A stretch of DNA of 64,000 nt from Paracoccaceae bacterium. Its GTDB lineage: Bacteria; Pseudomonadota; Alphaproteobacteria; Rhodobacterales; Rhodobacteraceae. Location: the NCBI GenBank assembly GCA_006226775.1, contig SBGD01000015.1, positions 1 to 64,000 on the forward strand, read 5' to 3'. The notes under the pieces are model-generated. The model had not been told where the DNA came from, ran no database searches, and saw only the letters and a list, made by a program, of their open reading frames with translations. Position numbers and translations under genes: made by a program. This document shows positions 8,411 through 16,766 of this stretch, one piece after another; position 1 is the stretch's first letter; each line of letters starts with the position of its first letter.

Positions 8411-10138
8411 ATGCGCTTTGCCTTCGACCGTTCGGCGGTTCAGACCGGGCTGGCGCTGTTTGCCATCCTTTGTCTTGCCGCGCAGGTGCGGCTGATGGGC
8501 ACCGGCTGGGACGGCTTTGCCGCGCTGCACCCGGATGAGCGCCACCTGCTGTTTCTGACCCAGGAGATGCTGGCGGCCCTGGCCGATCCCGCCGAGGCCT
8601 GGCGCAGCGCCGGGGACTGGTGGTTCAATGAGACCTCGCCGCTCAACCCGCACCTGGGCGCGCGGCTTTATGTCTATGGCGAGGCGCCGCTGCTGGCCGG
8701 GGTGCTGGCGGCGCATGTCAGCGGCCCCGGCGACTGGTTCGAGGTCATGGCGCTGACCCGGCGCATGGCGGCGCTGGTCGATACGGTGACGGTGGGGCTG
8801 GTGTTCTGCGGCGCGCGGCTGATCGCGGGCAATGCCGCGGCGCTGGCGGCGGCGGTGCTCTACGCCGCGATGCCCTTGGCGCTGCAACTGGCGAATTTCC
8901 ACACCGTGGATGTCTGGCTGACCGCAGGCTGTGCGGGCGCGCTGGTGCCGATGATCGCGCTGGCGCAGGGCAGGGACCGGCCGCTGGCGCTGGCCGCGCT
9001 GGCGGGCGCGCTTGCCGGGCTGGCGCTGGCCTGCAAGATCACCGCCGCGCTGCTGGTCCTGCCCGGGCTGGTGGCGCTGGCCCTGGCGATGCGGCGCGGT
9101 CTTGGCGGGCGGGCGGCGCTGGGCGCGCTAGTCCTGGCGGTCGCGCTTTGCCTGCTGGGCTTTCGCCTCGCCAATCCCTTCGCCTTTTCCGGGCCGGGGT
9201 TGCTCGGGCTTCAGATCTCCGGGCACTGGACCGGCGACCTGGCGGCGCTGGGCGCCTTTGCCTCGCCCGATCTGCCGCCGAACTGGCAATGGATGGCGGG
9301 CTATTCCACCGCGGACCTGATGCGCGATTTCGTGCTGTTCGGCGCGGGCCCGGTGGCCTCGGTCCTGCTGGTCGTCGCGCTGCTGCGGGGCGCGCGGCGG
9401 GCCGATCTGCTGGTGCCGCTGGCGGCGGTCCTGGCCTTTGTTGCCCTGACCGCCCTGAGCAGCGCCAGTGCGTTGCGCTACGCCGCCCCGGCGCTGGCGC
9501 CGCTCGCCATGGCGCTGGCCCCGGCGCTGCGCACACGCGTCGGATGGGCTGTGCCGCTGGCGCTGCTGGGCGCGCTCTGGTGGGGCGCGGGGGCAGTGCG
9601 GCTGCACGATGGCCAGCATCCGCGGCTGGCCGCCTCGCATTGGCTCTGGAGCCTGCCGCGCGGCACGGTGCTGACCAACGAGACCGCCTGGGACGAAAGC
9701 CTGCCGACGCTCATCCGGCCCGCGCCGGACGCGCCCTTCCGCTGGCCCTCGCAGGACGGCTGGTTCACCTTCAAGTCGCTGGAGATCACCGACCCCGACA
9801 GCCCCGACAAGATCCGCCGCATGGCCGATCTGCTGGCGCGCACCGACTACCTCATCCTGTCGTCCGAGCGTCATTCGGCGGTCATGCCGCGCCTGCCCGA
9901 GCGGTTCCCGGCCACCACCGCGCATTACCGGCGGCTCCTGGCCGGGGACGCCTGTTTCGCGCCGGTGCTCGAGATCGACCGCGGCTATCCGCTGCCCTGG
10001 ATGCGCCTGGCGGATGCCTGGGCGCAGGAGCCCTGGCGTATCTATGACCATCCGGTGGTGCGGATCTTCCGCCGCCTGCCCTGTTTCGACGCCGATACCT
10101 ATGCGGCGGGGCTGGCCGGGCACCTGCCCGAAGGGTAA
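8411..10138 (+). CDS. GT-C family integral-membrane glycosyltransferase (ArnT/PMT-like)
   Basis: Polytopic protein of 575 residues with roughly ten or more hydrophobic segments and a soluble C-terminal part from about residue 400. The acidic first loop LHPDERHLLF and the NFHTVDVWLT segment resemble GT39/GT83-type enzymes that use polyprenyl-phosphate sugars. The C-terminal YLILSSERHSAVMPRLPERF parallels a similar segment ([17 protein letters not shown]) in the GT-C protein at 12265, so the two look like distant paralogues. I choose ATG 8411 because GAGGAG sits eight bases upstream. It is the first of three large multi-membrane proteins near the exosortase-like gene. Confidence 0.8.
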   Translation: MRFAFDRSAVQTGLALFAILCLAAQVRLMGTGWDGFAALHPDERHLLFLTQEMLAALADPAEAWRSAGDWWFNETSPLNPHLGARLYVYGEAPLLAGVLAAHVSGPGDWFEVMALTRRMAALVDTVTVGLVFCGARLIAGNAAALAAAVLYAAMPLALQLANFHTVDVWLTAGCAGALVPMIALAQGRDRPLALAALAGALAGLALACKITAALLVLPGLVALALAMRRGLGGRAALGALVLAVALCLLGFRLANPFAFSGPGLLGLQISGHWTGDLAALGAFASPDLPPNWQWMAGYSTADLMRDFVLFGAGPVASVLLVVALLRGARRADLLVPLAAVLAFVALTALSSASALRYAAPALAPLAMALAPALRTRVGWAVPLALLGALWWGAGAVRLHDGQHPRLAASHWLWSLPRGTVLTNETAWDESLPTLIRPAPDAPFRWPSQDGWFTFKSLEITDPDSPDKIRRMADLLARTDYLILSSERHSAVMPRLPERFPATTAHYRRLLAGDACFAPVLEIDRGYPLPWMRLADAWAQEPWRIYDHPVVRIFRRLPCFDADTYAAGLAGHLPEG

Positions 10139-10255
10139 GGGCGGCTTTTGCGCAGCCATCGGGGGAGGGTGGATCGACGCAGGGTCAACGCCCCCCTTGA
10201 TCGGTTCTGAAATGCCTTTAAGGTTTTGCCCAAGATGAAACGAAGGGACTGAAAC

Positions 10256-11254
10256 ATGGTACGGCTGGTTCATTGCGTCCGCGCGTGTCTTCTTGCGCTG
10301 GCTGCCTGCGTCGCTTTCGGCACCCCGGCGGCGGCCTACAACATCCCCGGCTCGGCCGAGAACCACATTCCCGAACTCAGCGAGGTGGCCACCAACATGG
10401 TGGTCCGCGGCATCAAGTCCGGCGTGCCGGTGATGCGGCAGGAGGGGCCGAACCTCGCCTTCGCGACCCGGGGCCGGTCCTTCGACTTTTCCGCCCGCAC
10501 CGGCGGGACGACGCCCTTTGCCTTTTCCTTCGAGCATCGCGACCTGCAGACCGACCACCTCGACGGCACCTTCAACGTCTCCTCGGCGATCTTCGGGGTG
10601 CCTTCGGGCAATGGCGACGCGGTGTTTTTCGGCGGGCTGATCGGCGAATCCGTCGATGTGCGCACTTCGCCCGATGACGGGCGGATACGCCACCGCGGGC
10701 TGGGGCTGGCCTTCGGCGTCGACTACCAACTGTCCGAGCAATTCTTCCTGACCGCGCTGGCCGGCGGCATGGCGCTGGAGTATGAGGTCGAGCGTGGCAA
10801 GGGCGCGGTCAAGGGCGATTTCAGCGCCAGACGAAGGTTCGCCGACATCTCGGGCCGGTTCGAGACCCTGGCCCTGGGCGGCGACATGAGCGTCGGCGCC
10901 GGGCTGTTCTATCTCTGGCAGGAGAACGACAGCTATCGGGAAAGCGGCGGCACCAGGATCAAGCGCTTCAGCTTCGAGCAATTGTCGGCCTCGTTCAACC
11001 TCAGCAACACATGGGGGCAACAGGGCGGCTTGCAGCCCTATGCCGATCTGTCGGTGCTGGCCGAGTTGTGGAACGATTCGGATGGCGCCATGCCGGGAAT
11101 CGACCCGCATCATTTCGAGCGGCAGGCGCGGCTGGGCCTCGGGGTCAAGCGTACCACCGGGGCTTCCGCCTTCAACATCGGGATCGGCGCGAACTATACC
11201 GAGGACGAGTTTGCCGGCATTGATGCGGTCGTGGCGTATACGTTCCGGTTCTGA
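10256..11254 (+). CDS. Predicted outer-membrane beta-barrel protein
   Basis: Exported protein of 332 residues. It has a Sec signal peptide with likely cleavage after AAA at about residue 27. A region with alternating hydrophobic residues follows (for example FFLTALAGGMALEYEVE, FETLALGGDMSVGAGLFYLW). The C-terminus AYTFRF ends in the aromatic residue typical of outer-membrane barrels and autotransporter beta domains. I do not recognise a named family. The start has a good ribosome site (AAGGGA). Three bases separate its stop from the exosortase-like gene, so the two are probably co-transcribed; a role in surface display or in receiving the sorted protein is only an inference. Confidence 0.65.
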   Translation: MVRLVHCVRACLLALAACVAFGTPAAAYNIPGSAENHIPELSEVATNMVVRGIKSGVPVMRQEGPNLAFATRGRSFDFSARTGGTTPFAFSFEHRDLQTDHLDGTFNVSSAIFGVPSGNGDAVFFGGLIGESVDVRTSPDDGRIRHRGLGLAFGVDYQLSEQFFLTALAGGMALEYEVERGKGAVKGDFSARRRFADISGRFETLALGGDMSVGAGLFYLWQENDSYRESGGTRIKRFSFEQLSASFNLSNTWGQQGGLQPYADLSVLAELWNDSDGAMPGIDPHHFERQARLGLGVKRTTGASAFNIGIGANYTEDEFAGIDAVVAYTFRF

Positions 11255-11257
11255 GCC

Positions 11258-12268
11258 TTGCCCGACCGCCGTGTCGCGACCCTGACCGCGCTGGCTGCGC
11301 TTGCCTTCGGCTTTGCTATCGAGATGGGGCCGGTGGGCAGCGCCCTGGGCGAGGCCGTGGCCTGGGCGATCACCCGCGCCGCCGAGCCGCTGCTCTGGCT
11401 GGCGGGGCTCGAGGTGGTGCGCCAGGGCACCGAGTTGCGCGCGGCCGCAGGCTGGGCGGTGCGGGTCAGCGAGGTCTGCGACGGCATGGGGCTGGTCGTG
11501 GTCCTCGGCGCGCTGCTGGCGGGCCTGGGCCTGCGCCGCGGGCGCGACTGGCTGCTCTGGCGGTTGGTGCTGGGGCTCCTGGCGATCCAGGGTTTCAACC
11601 TCTTGCGGGTGCTGGCGCTGACCCTGGCGCTGGATGGCTGGCCCGAGGTTTTCGGGCCTCTGCATGACCGGGTCTTTCCGCTGCTGACCGTCCTGCTGTT
11701 CGGTGCGCTGCTGCTGCCCCGGGCGCGATGGGCGGTCTTTGCCGCGCTTTCGCTGGCGCTCACCCTGCTCTGGACGCCCCTCGCCGGCCCGGTCTCGGCG
11801 CTGCTGGTGCCGCCCGCGAACCTGCTGCTGGCGCTGGGTGGCCCGTCCGAGGTGGGCAGCATCGCCCAGAGCGGCGAGGCCTGGTCGGTCGGCACGCAGT
11901 TCCTCGCCGGGACCGACCCGCTGCGTCTGTACCGCGCGCCCCTGGAGCCGTGGCACTTCACGCTGGCGCTGCCGGTGATCCTGGCCGCGGTGCTGATGGC
12001 GCGGCGGCCGGGCTGGCTGATCGCGGCGCTGGGGCTGATGCTGCTGGCGCTCTGCGTGGCGGCAACGGTCTCGGTGCTCGGCCTTGGTGCCGGGCTGTCG
12101 CAGCCCATGGTGCTGCTGGAACAGGCGGATGGCAGCTATCTCGCCCGCGATTACCCCGCGCCCGAGGCGCTTTTGGCCGGCCTCAGGCTGGTGCAGAACG
12201 TGGTGGTGCATTTCCTGCTGCTGGTGCTGCCCTTCCTCGTGCTGGACCGGCGCGAGGCCGCGGCGTGA
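11258..12268 (+). CDS. Exosortase/archaeosortase-like membrane transpeptidase
   Basis: Polytopic inner-membrane protein of 336 residues. Its N-terminal half carries the three invariant exosortase positions: Cys74 in EVCDGMG, Arg117 in NLLR and His136 in LHD, each at the edge of a membrane helix. Exosortases cleave C-terminal tripartite signals and transfer the protein to an unknown anchor. The C-terminal half (about 195-336) has further helices and a soluble loop not present in minimal exosortases. The start is TTG 11258, four bases after the preceding stop, without an independent ribosome site, so it is probably coupled. Its end overlaps the next gene by four bases (GTGA). The Pro/Thr protein at 16016 is the obvious candidate substrate. 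Confidence 0.7.
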   Translation: MPDRRVATLTALAALAFGFAIEMGPVGSALGEAVAWAITRAAEPLLWLAGLEVVRQGTELRAAAGWAVRVSEVCDGMGLVVVLGALLAGLGLRRGRDWLLWRLVLGLLAIQGFNLLRVLALTLALDGWPEVFGPLHDRVFPLLTVLLFGALLLPRARWAVFAALSLALTLLWTPLAGPVSALLVPPANLLLALGGPSEVGSIAQSGEAWSVGTQFLAGTDPLRLYRAPLEPWHFTLALPVILAAVLMARRPGWLIAALGLMLLALCVAATVSVLGLGAGLSQPMVLLEQADGSYLARDYPAPEALLAGLRLVQNVVVHFLLLVLPFLVLDRREAAA

Positions 12269-13902
12269 CGCTTTCGGACGCGCGATACCGGGGTCTGCTG
12301 CTGGGGGTGGTGGCGCTGGGCGCGGTGCTGCGCCTGGCGGTGCTGAACTGGGACGCGGGCCGCGGGCTGCACCCGGACGAGGGCAACCTGGTGCGCGCCG
12401 CACTGGCGCTTGGCCCGGGGGGCCGGTTCATCCCCGAGTTTCATGCCTATAACGACCTTGCGCTCTGGCTGCCCCGGCTCCTGTCGCTGCCGGTCTGCGC
12501 GCCGGGCGATGCCTCCTGCCTGACGCTGGTGGCGCGGCTGGTCTCGGCGCTGATGTCGGTGGCGACGCTGCCGCTGGCGGCGGATGTGGCGCGGCGGCTG
12601 GCGGGGGAGGAGGCCGGGCTGGCCGCGGCGGCGGTCTTTGCCGTCTCGGTGCCGCTGATCCAATGGGCGCATTTCGGCACCACCGAAAGCGCGCTGGTGC
12701 TGCTGGTGATGGCGCTCTGGGCGCTGGTGCTGCGGGCGCAGGCGGGTGCGACCTCGCGGGCCCGGCTGATCCTGCTTTCCGGCGCGCTGATCGGGCTGGG
12801 GATCGGCTTCAAGACCACCGCGCTGGCCTTGGGCCTCATTCCCGTCGCCGGGATCTTGCTGTCCGACGGGCCGCTGCGGCTGCGGTTGCAGGCCTGCCTC
12901 GGGGTCGGCGTCATGGCGGTCGCGGTGGGGCTGATCGTGACCCCCTCGCTCTGGGCCGTGCCCGGCGACTGGCTGGCGGTGATGCGCTTCGAGGGCCGGG
13001 TGGTCAGCGGCGCGCAGCCGGTGTTCTGGACGGCGCAGTTCCATGAAGCGGTGCCCGGCTGGTTCGAGTTGACCCAGGTCTGGATTGCCACCCAGGGCGC
13101 CGGGCTGCTGCTCGCCGGTCTCGGCCTTGCGGTCACCCTGCGGCGCGGCTGGCGGGGGCTGGCAGCGGCGCTGGTCTTCGGGCTGATCTATGGCGCGCTT
13201 ATCCTCGGCTGGCAGGCGAAGTTCTTTCGCTATCTCGCGCCGCTTTTGCCAATCGTGCTGGTGCTTGCCGGGCTGGGCCTCGGGCACCTGCTGACAGGGC
13301 GGGCCGGGCGCAGCGCGCGGGCGCTGGGGTTGGGCGCGCTGGGGCTGATGGCGCTGGCCGGGGTGGATCACGCGGCCAGCCATGTCCGGCCCGATCCGCG
13401 CATCGCCGCCGAAAGGCTGGTGACGGCGCGCGCCGGGCCGGGTGCCCGCGTCGCGGTCGAGCCCCATGATCTGGCGCAGACCGGGACGCTTGACCGCCTG
13501 ACCCTGCCGCTGACCGCGCCCGATACCGGGCCGGAGGCGCTGGCGGAGGTGCTGGCGCAAGCCGACTGGCTGATCCTTGCCAGCCGCCGCAACTGGTCGG
13601 TGCTGCCGCAGCATCCGGGCGCGCCGCCGGTGATCTGTGCCTATTACGCCCGGCTTGCGGCGGGCGGCCTCGGCTTTGTCCGCATCGCTTCGCTGCACCG
13701 CGAGGGGCCCTTCGGGCACCTCTTCCGCCGCTCCCTGCGCGCCGAGGAGACACAGGTGGTCTTCGACCGGCCCGAGGTCTTCGTCTTCCGCAATGCGGCG
13801 CGGCTTTCCGCCCCCGACCTCGCCGCGCGCCTGGCTGAACCGGCGGATCCCGCGGCCTGCGAGCCCGATACCCTGTTGCGCCAATGGCGGCGGCCCTCAT
13901 GA
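12265..13902 (+). CDS. GT39-like (Agl23/PMT-type) integral-membrane glycosyltransferase
   Basis: Polytopic GT-C fold protein of 545 residues. The first luminal loop has the catalytic acidic motif [10 protein letters not shown], typical of dolichyl/undecaprenyl-phosphate sugar protein glycosyltransferases. A second conserved stretch is [16 protein letters not shown]. About ten membrane helices precede a soluble C-terminal domain from roughly residue 370. I take GTG 12265, which overlaps the preceding stop (GTGA); the longer open frame upstream is out-of-frame noise. Proteins of this type neighbour DUF2298 proteins in archaea and Chloroflexi, as here. The expected role is transfer of a sugar from a polyprenyl carrier to an exported acceptor. 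Confidence 0.8.
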   Translation: MTLSDARYRGLLLGVVALGAVLRLAVLNWDAGRGLHPDEGNLVRAALALGPGGRFIPEFHAYNDLALWLPRLLSLPVCAPGDASCLTLVARLVSALMSVATLPLAADVARRLAGEEAGLAAAAVFAVSVPLIQWAHFGTTESALVLLVMALWALVLRAQAGATSRARLILLSGALIGLGIGFKTTALALGLIPVAGILLSDGPLRLRLQACLGVGVMAVAVGLIVTPSLWAVPGDWLAVMRFEGRVVSGAQPVFWTAQFHEAVPGWFELTQVWIATQGAGLLLAGLGLAVTLRRGWRGLAAALVFGLIYGALILGWQAKFFRYLAPLLPIVLVLAGLGLGHLLTGRAGRSARALGLGALGLMALAGVDHAASHVRPDPRIAAERLVTARAGPGARVAVEPHDLAQTGTLDRLTLPLTAPDTGPEALAEVLAQADWLILASRRNWSVLPQHPGAPPVICAYYARLAAGGLGFVRIASLHREGPFGHLFRRSLRAEETQVVFDRPEVFVFRNAARLSAPDLAARLAEPADPAACEPDTLLRQWRRPS

Positions 13903-15890
13903 CCGGCAGCCTGCCGCCCCCGGAGGCCGCCCTCGTGCTGCGCACCCTCGCGGTGCTGGCGATCGGCGCCTGGGCAGCGCGGCCGCTGGCGGCGCGGCTG
14001 GTGCCCGCGGCGGGCGGATGGGGCGTCGCGCTGCTGCTGGCCTGGGCGGTGATCGGCTGGGTGCCCTGGGCGCTTTCGGCGCTCTGGCTGGTGCCCTTCG
14101 AGGCGGGGGCCTTCGGCGGGCTGGTACTGCTTTTGCTGCTGCGCCTGAAACTGCCGTCCGCGCCGCCGGTGCCCTGGCGCGACACGGTGCTGGCGGCGGG
14201 GGCGGTCGGGCTGCTGTTCTGGCTGGGCCTGGCGCAGCGGCTGGCGCTGGCGGATCTGACCGGGCTGGAGAAATTCACCGACATGGGGCTTCTGGCCGCC
14301 TCTGCCCGCACCAGCTGGATGCCGCCGCAGGATGCCTGGTTCGCCGGCGAGTCGGTGAACTACTACTACGTCGGCCAGGCGATGAGCGCCGCCTGGGGCC
14401 ATGTTGCCGGCGCCACGCCGGACCAGGCCTACCAGATCGCCATGGCGCTGCTCTTTGCCCTGACCGGGGTGGGGGTCTGGCAGGTGACCCATGGGGTGAC
14501 TTTGGGTTTCGGGCGACGCATCGCCGGGGTTCTGGCGGGCGCGGCGGCATTGCTCACGCTTTACGGCGGCAATTTCCACTCGGTGCTCTATACCCTGTTC
14601 CGCGACTGGATGCCGGCGACCAATCCGGCCTTCTACTACCCCGATTCCACCCGCTTCATCGGCTACGACCCGCCGACGCCCGACAAGGGGTTCACCGAGT
14701 TTCCCGCCTATGCCTTCGCCGTGGGCGACCTGCATGCCCATGTCATCGCCACGCCGGTGGTGCTTCTGGGCCTGCTGATCGTGCTGGCGATCCTGGCGCG
14801 CGGGTTGCGCGGGCAGGCGCCGTACCTGGCGCAAGGCGCGGCGCTGGGCTGGGTGCTGGGGCTCTGCGCGGCGATCAATTCCTGGGACGTGGCGGTCTTG
14901 GGCCTTGTCGCGCTGATCGTGGCGCTCATGCTGGCGGTGCGCGGCGGGCGGGCGGCGGGCCATCTCGACCGTCTCGGCGCGGCGGCCATCGTCGTGGTGG
15001 CCAGCTTTGCGCTGACCGCGGCGCCGTTTTTCAGCCAGTTCACCCCCTTCGCCAGCGGCCTCGAGGCCGCCCCGGCGCAGACCCCGCCCTGGCAATTGCT
15101 GGTGCTCTACGGCCATGCGCTGCCGGTGCTGGCGCTCTTCGGCCTGGCCCTGCTGCGCCTGCCGGAGGCGCGCGGCCAGATCGGGGTCGGGCTGCTGCTG
15201 GCCGGGGCGCTGCTGCTGATCGCCCTGCCGGAGGTGGTGATCGCGCGCGACATCTATGGCCTCGACTTCGCCCGCGCCAACACGATGTTCAAGCTGACCT
15301 TCCGGGCGCAGACCCTGCTGCTGATCGGCGCCCTGGCGGCGCTGGCCCCGGCGGTCGCGCGCGGCGGCGCGTGGTTTGCCGGCGCGCTGGGCGCGGCGCT
15401 GCCGCTGGTGGCGTTGCTCGCCTATGCGCCCTATGTCTTCGCGCCGCCTTGGGTGATTCGCAGCCTCGACGGCCTGGACTTCCTCGGGCCCGAGCGTGGG
15501 CTGGTGGCCGCCGCCGATGCGCTGGTGCTGGCGCCGGGCGAGGCGATGATCGAAGCCTCCGGCGCGGCCTTCGGCGACACCGGGCGGGTCTCGGCCCTGA
15601 CCGGGCAGCCGGTGGTGATCGGCTGGGCCGGGCACGAATGGCTCTGGCGCGGCGATGGCGCGGCGGCCAACGGGCGGGCCGAGGCGGTCCGGCGCTTCTA
15701 TACCACCGACAGCATGGCCGAGCGCTGCGCGGTGATCGCGCGGTATTCCATCCGCTACGCGGTGCTGGGCGCGGTCGAGCGGCAGACCTATCCCGACCTG
15801 AACCCCGGGGCGATCGCGGCGCTGGGCCCGGCGCTGTACGAGGGTGCGGGCGGCAGCATCGTGGCGATTTCGCCCGATGCCTGCCGGTGA
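13899..15890 (+). CDS. DUF2298 (Chlor_Arch_YYY domain) membrane protein
   Basis: Polytopic protein of 663 residues from ATG 13899, which overlaps the preceding stop by ATGA; an ATG at 13884 is the alternative. The hallmark YYY segment is plain: [13 protein letters not shown] follows [20 protein letters not shown], and [19 protein letters not shown] and [12 protein letters not shown] come later, all family-typical. The family, best known from Archaea and Chloroflexi, is an uncharacterised GT-C-like group usually adjacent to an Agl23-like protein. The C-terminal soluble part (from about 520) would face the periplasm. The genomic position argues for sugar transfer or carrier handling for the Pro/Thr protein downstream. 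Confidence 0.85.
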   Translation: MTGSLPPPEAALVLRTLAVLAIGAWAARPLAARLVPAAGGWGVALLLAWAVIGWVPWALSALWLVPFEAGAFGGLVLLLLLRLKLPSAPPVPWRDTVLAAGAVGLLFWLGLAQRLALADLTGLEKFTDMGLLAASARTSWMPPQDAWFAGESVNYYYVGQAMSAAWGHVAGATPDQAYQIAMALLFALTGVGVWQVTHGVTLGFGRRIAGVLAGAAALLTLYGGNFHSVLYTLFRDWMPATNPAFYYPDSTRFIGYDPPTPDKGFTEFPAYAFAVGDLHAHVIATPVVLLGLLIVLAILARGLRGQAPYLAQGAALGWVLGLCAAINSWDVAVLGLVALIVALMLAVRGGRAAGHLDRLGAAAIVVVASFALTAAPFFSQFTPFASGLEAAPAQTPPWQLLVLYGHALPVLALFGLALLRLPEARGQIGVGLLLAGALLLIALPEVVIARDIYGLDFARANTMFKLTFRAQTLLLIGALAALAPAVARGGAWFAGALGAALPLVALLAYAPYVFAPPWVIRSLDGLDFLGPERGLVAAADALVLAPGEAMIEASGAAFGDTGRVSALTGQPVVIGWAGHEWLWRGDGAAANGRAEAVRRFYTTDSMAERCAVIARYSIRYAVLGAVERQTYPDLNPGAIAALGPALYEGAGGSIVAISPDACR

Positions 15891-16015
15891 TCCGGGCCGC
15901 TGCTGTGGGCCGCAGGCCGCGGGTTTCGGGCGTGCGGATCAGCGCTGTTGCCAGAAGGGCCGCGACCTTGGTATCCTCGCCCCAGGTCTCGTCCTTGATG
16001 CACCGGGGTAAACAC

Positions 16016-16756
16016 ATGGCGTCGTCGCGGTTCGTAACATCTGCGCTGCTTTCGATCGGACTGGCGATGGCCAGCGTCCCCGCATGGGCGCAGGCCGATG
16101 ATCCGGGTGCTGCCGCCGTCTTGCCGACGGGTATCCCGACGCCGACCGGCATTCCGTCCCCGACCGGGCTTCCGTCGCCGACCGGCATTCCGTCGCCGAC
16201 GTCCGTGCCATCGCCGACCTTCATCCCGTCGCCGACGAGCCCGCCGACACCGACGAGCCCGCCGACGCCGACCTTTGCACCGACGCCGACGACCGCGCCG
16301 ACACCGACAACTGCACCGACGCCAACCACCGCGCCGACGCCGACGACCGCACCGACGCCCACAACTGCGCCGACGCCGACCGCTGCGCCGACTCCCACCA
16401 CCGCGCCGTCGCCGACCGCTGCGCCGACGCCAACAACGGCACCGTCGCCGACCGCTGCACCGACGCCGACAACGGCACCGTCGCCCACCGCTGCACCGAC
16501 ACCGACAACTGCGCCAACCCCAACCACGGCACCAACCGCCACGCCGACTCCCACCACCGCACCGACCGCAACCCCGACGCCGACCACCTCGCCGACGCCC
16601 AGCCCGACCGTGACGACGACTCCGACGGCCACGCCGGTCAGTATCCCCGTGGTTCCGGGCGCGGGCGGGCCGGGCGGCACCGGGCCGTGGCTCTTGATCC
16701 TGGCCTTTGCCGCCCTCGCCTCGCTGCTGCTCTGGGCGCGGCGCCAGAAGGACTGA
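16016..16756 (+). CDS. Secreted Pro/Thr-repeat protein with C-terminal sorting-like signal
   Basis: A 246-residue exported protein. A signal peptide (cleavage after AWA, about residue 25) is followed by a low-complexity domain of some 160 residues. That domain begins as [10 protein letters not shown] units and settles into hexamers of the type PTPTTA and PSPTAA, rich in Thr/Ser acceptors beside Pro. The end is tripartite: a Gly-rich motif GAGGPGGTG, a helix [17 protein letters not shown] and basic RRQK. This matches the general plan of exosortase or rhombosortase (GlyGly-CTERM) substrates, but not the PEP, VPLPA or IPTL motifs. GGGG precedes ATG 16016. Mucin-like O-glycosylation and surface anchoring are inferred from the neighbouring genes. 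Confidence 0.85.
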   Translation: MASSRFVTSALLSIGLAMASVPAWAQADDPGAAAVLPTGIPTPTGIPSPTGLPSPTGIPSPTSVPSPTFIPSPTSPPTPTSPPTPTFAPTPTTAPTPTTAPTPTTAPTPTTAPTPTTAPTPTAAPTPTTAPSPTAAPTPTTAPSPTAAPTPTTAPSPTAAPTPTTAPTPTTAPTATPTPTTAPTATPTPTTSPTPSPTVTTTPTATPVSIPVVPGAGGPGGTGPWLLILAFAALASLLLWARRQKD

Positions 16757-16766
16757 GCCGGGCTCA
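16754..16766. terminator. Palindrome shared by two convergent stop codons
   Basis: TGAGCCGGGCTCA is a perfect palindrome around a central G. Its first three bases are the stop codon of the Pro/Thr protein and its last three, read on the other strand, are the stop codon of the FAD protein gene. It could act as a small bidirectional terminator, but no T-run follows. Confidence 0.4.

Noticed and set aside
9128-12403. 1091-codon minus-strand open frame
   Set aside because: Composition is Arg/Gln/Gly-rich with no motif, and it covers well-supported plus-strand membrane protein genes. Such frames are common in high-GC DNA.
16100-16620. Regular short repeats that could be a CRISPR array
   Set aside because: The period is about 18 bases, in frame, with no spacers; it is a codon-level Pro/Thr protein repeat, and no cas genes are near.
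15289-16680. Long minus-strand open frame encoding VGVGAVVG repeats opposite the Pro/Thr gene
   Set aside because: It is the antisense reading of the Pro/Thr codon repeat; it has no ribosome site or conserved domain, and the plus-strand frame has a signal peptide and a membrane anchor.
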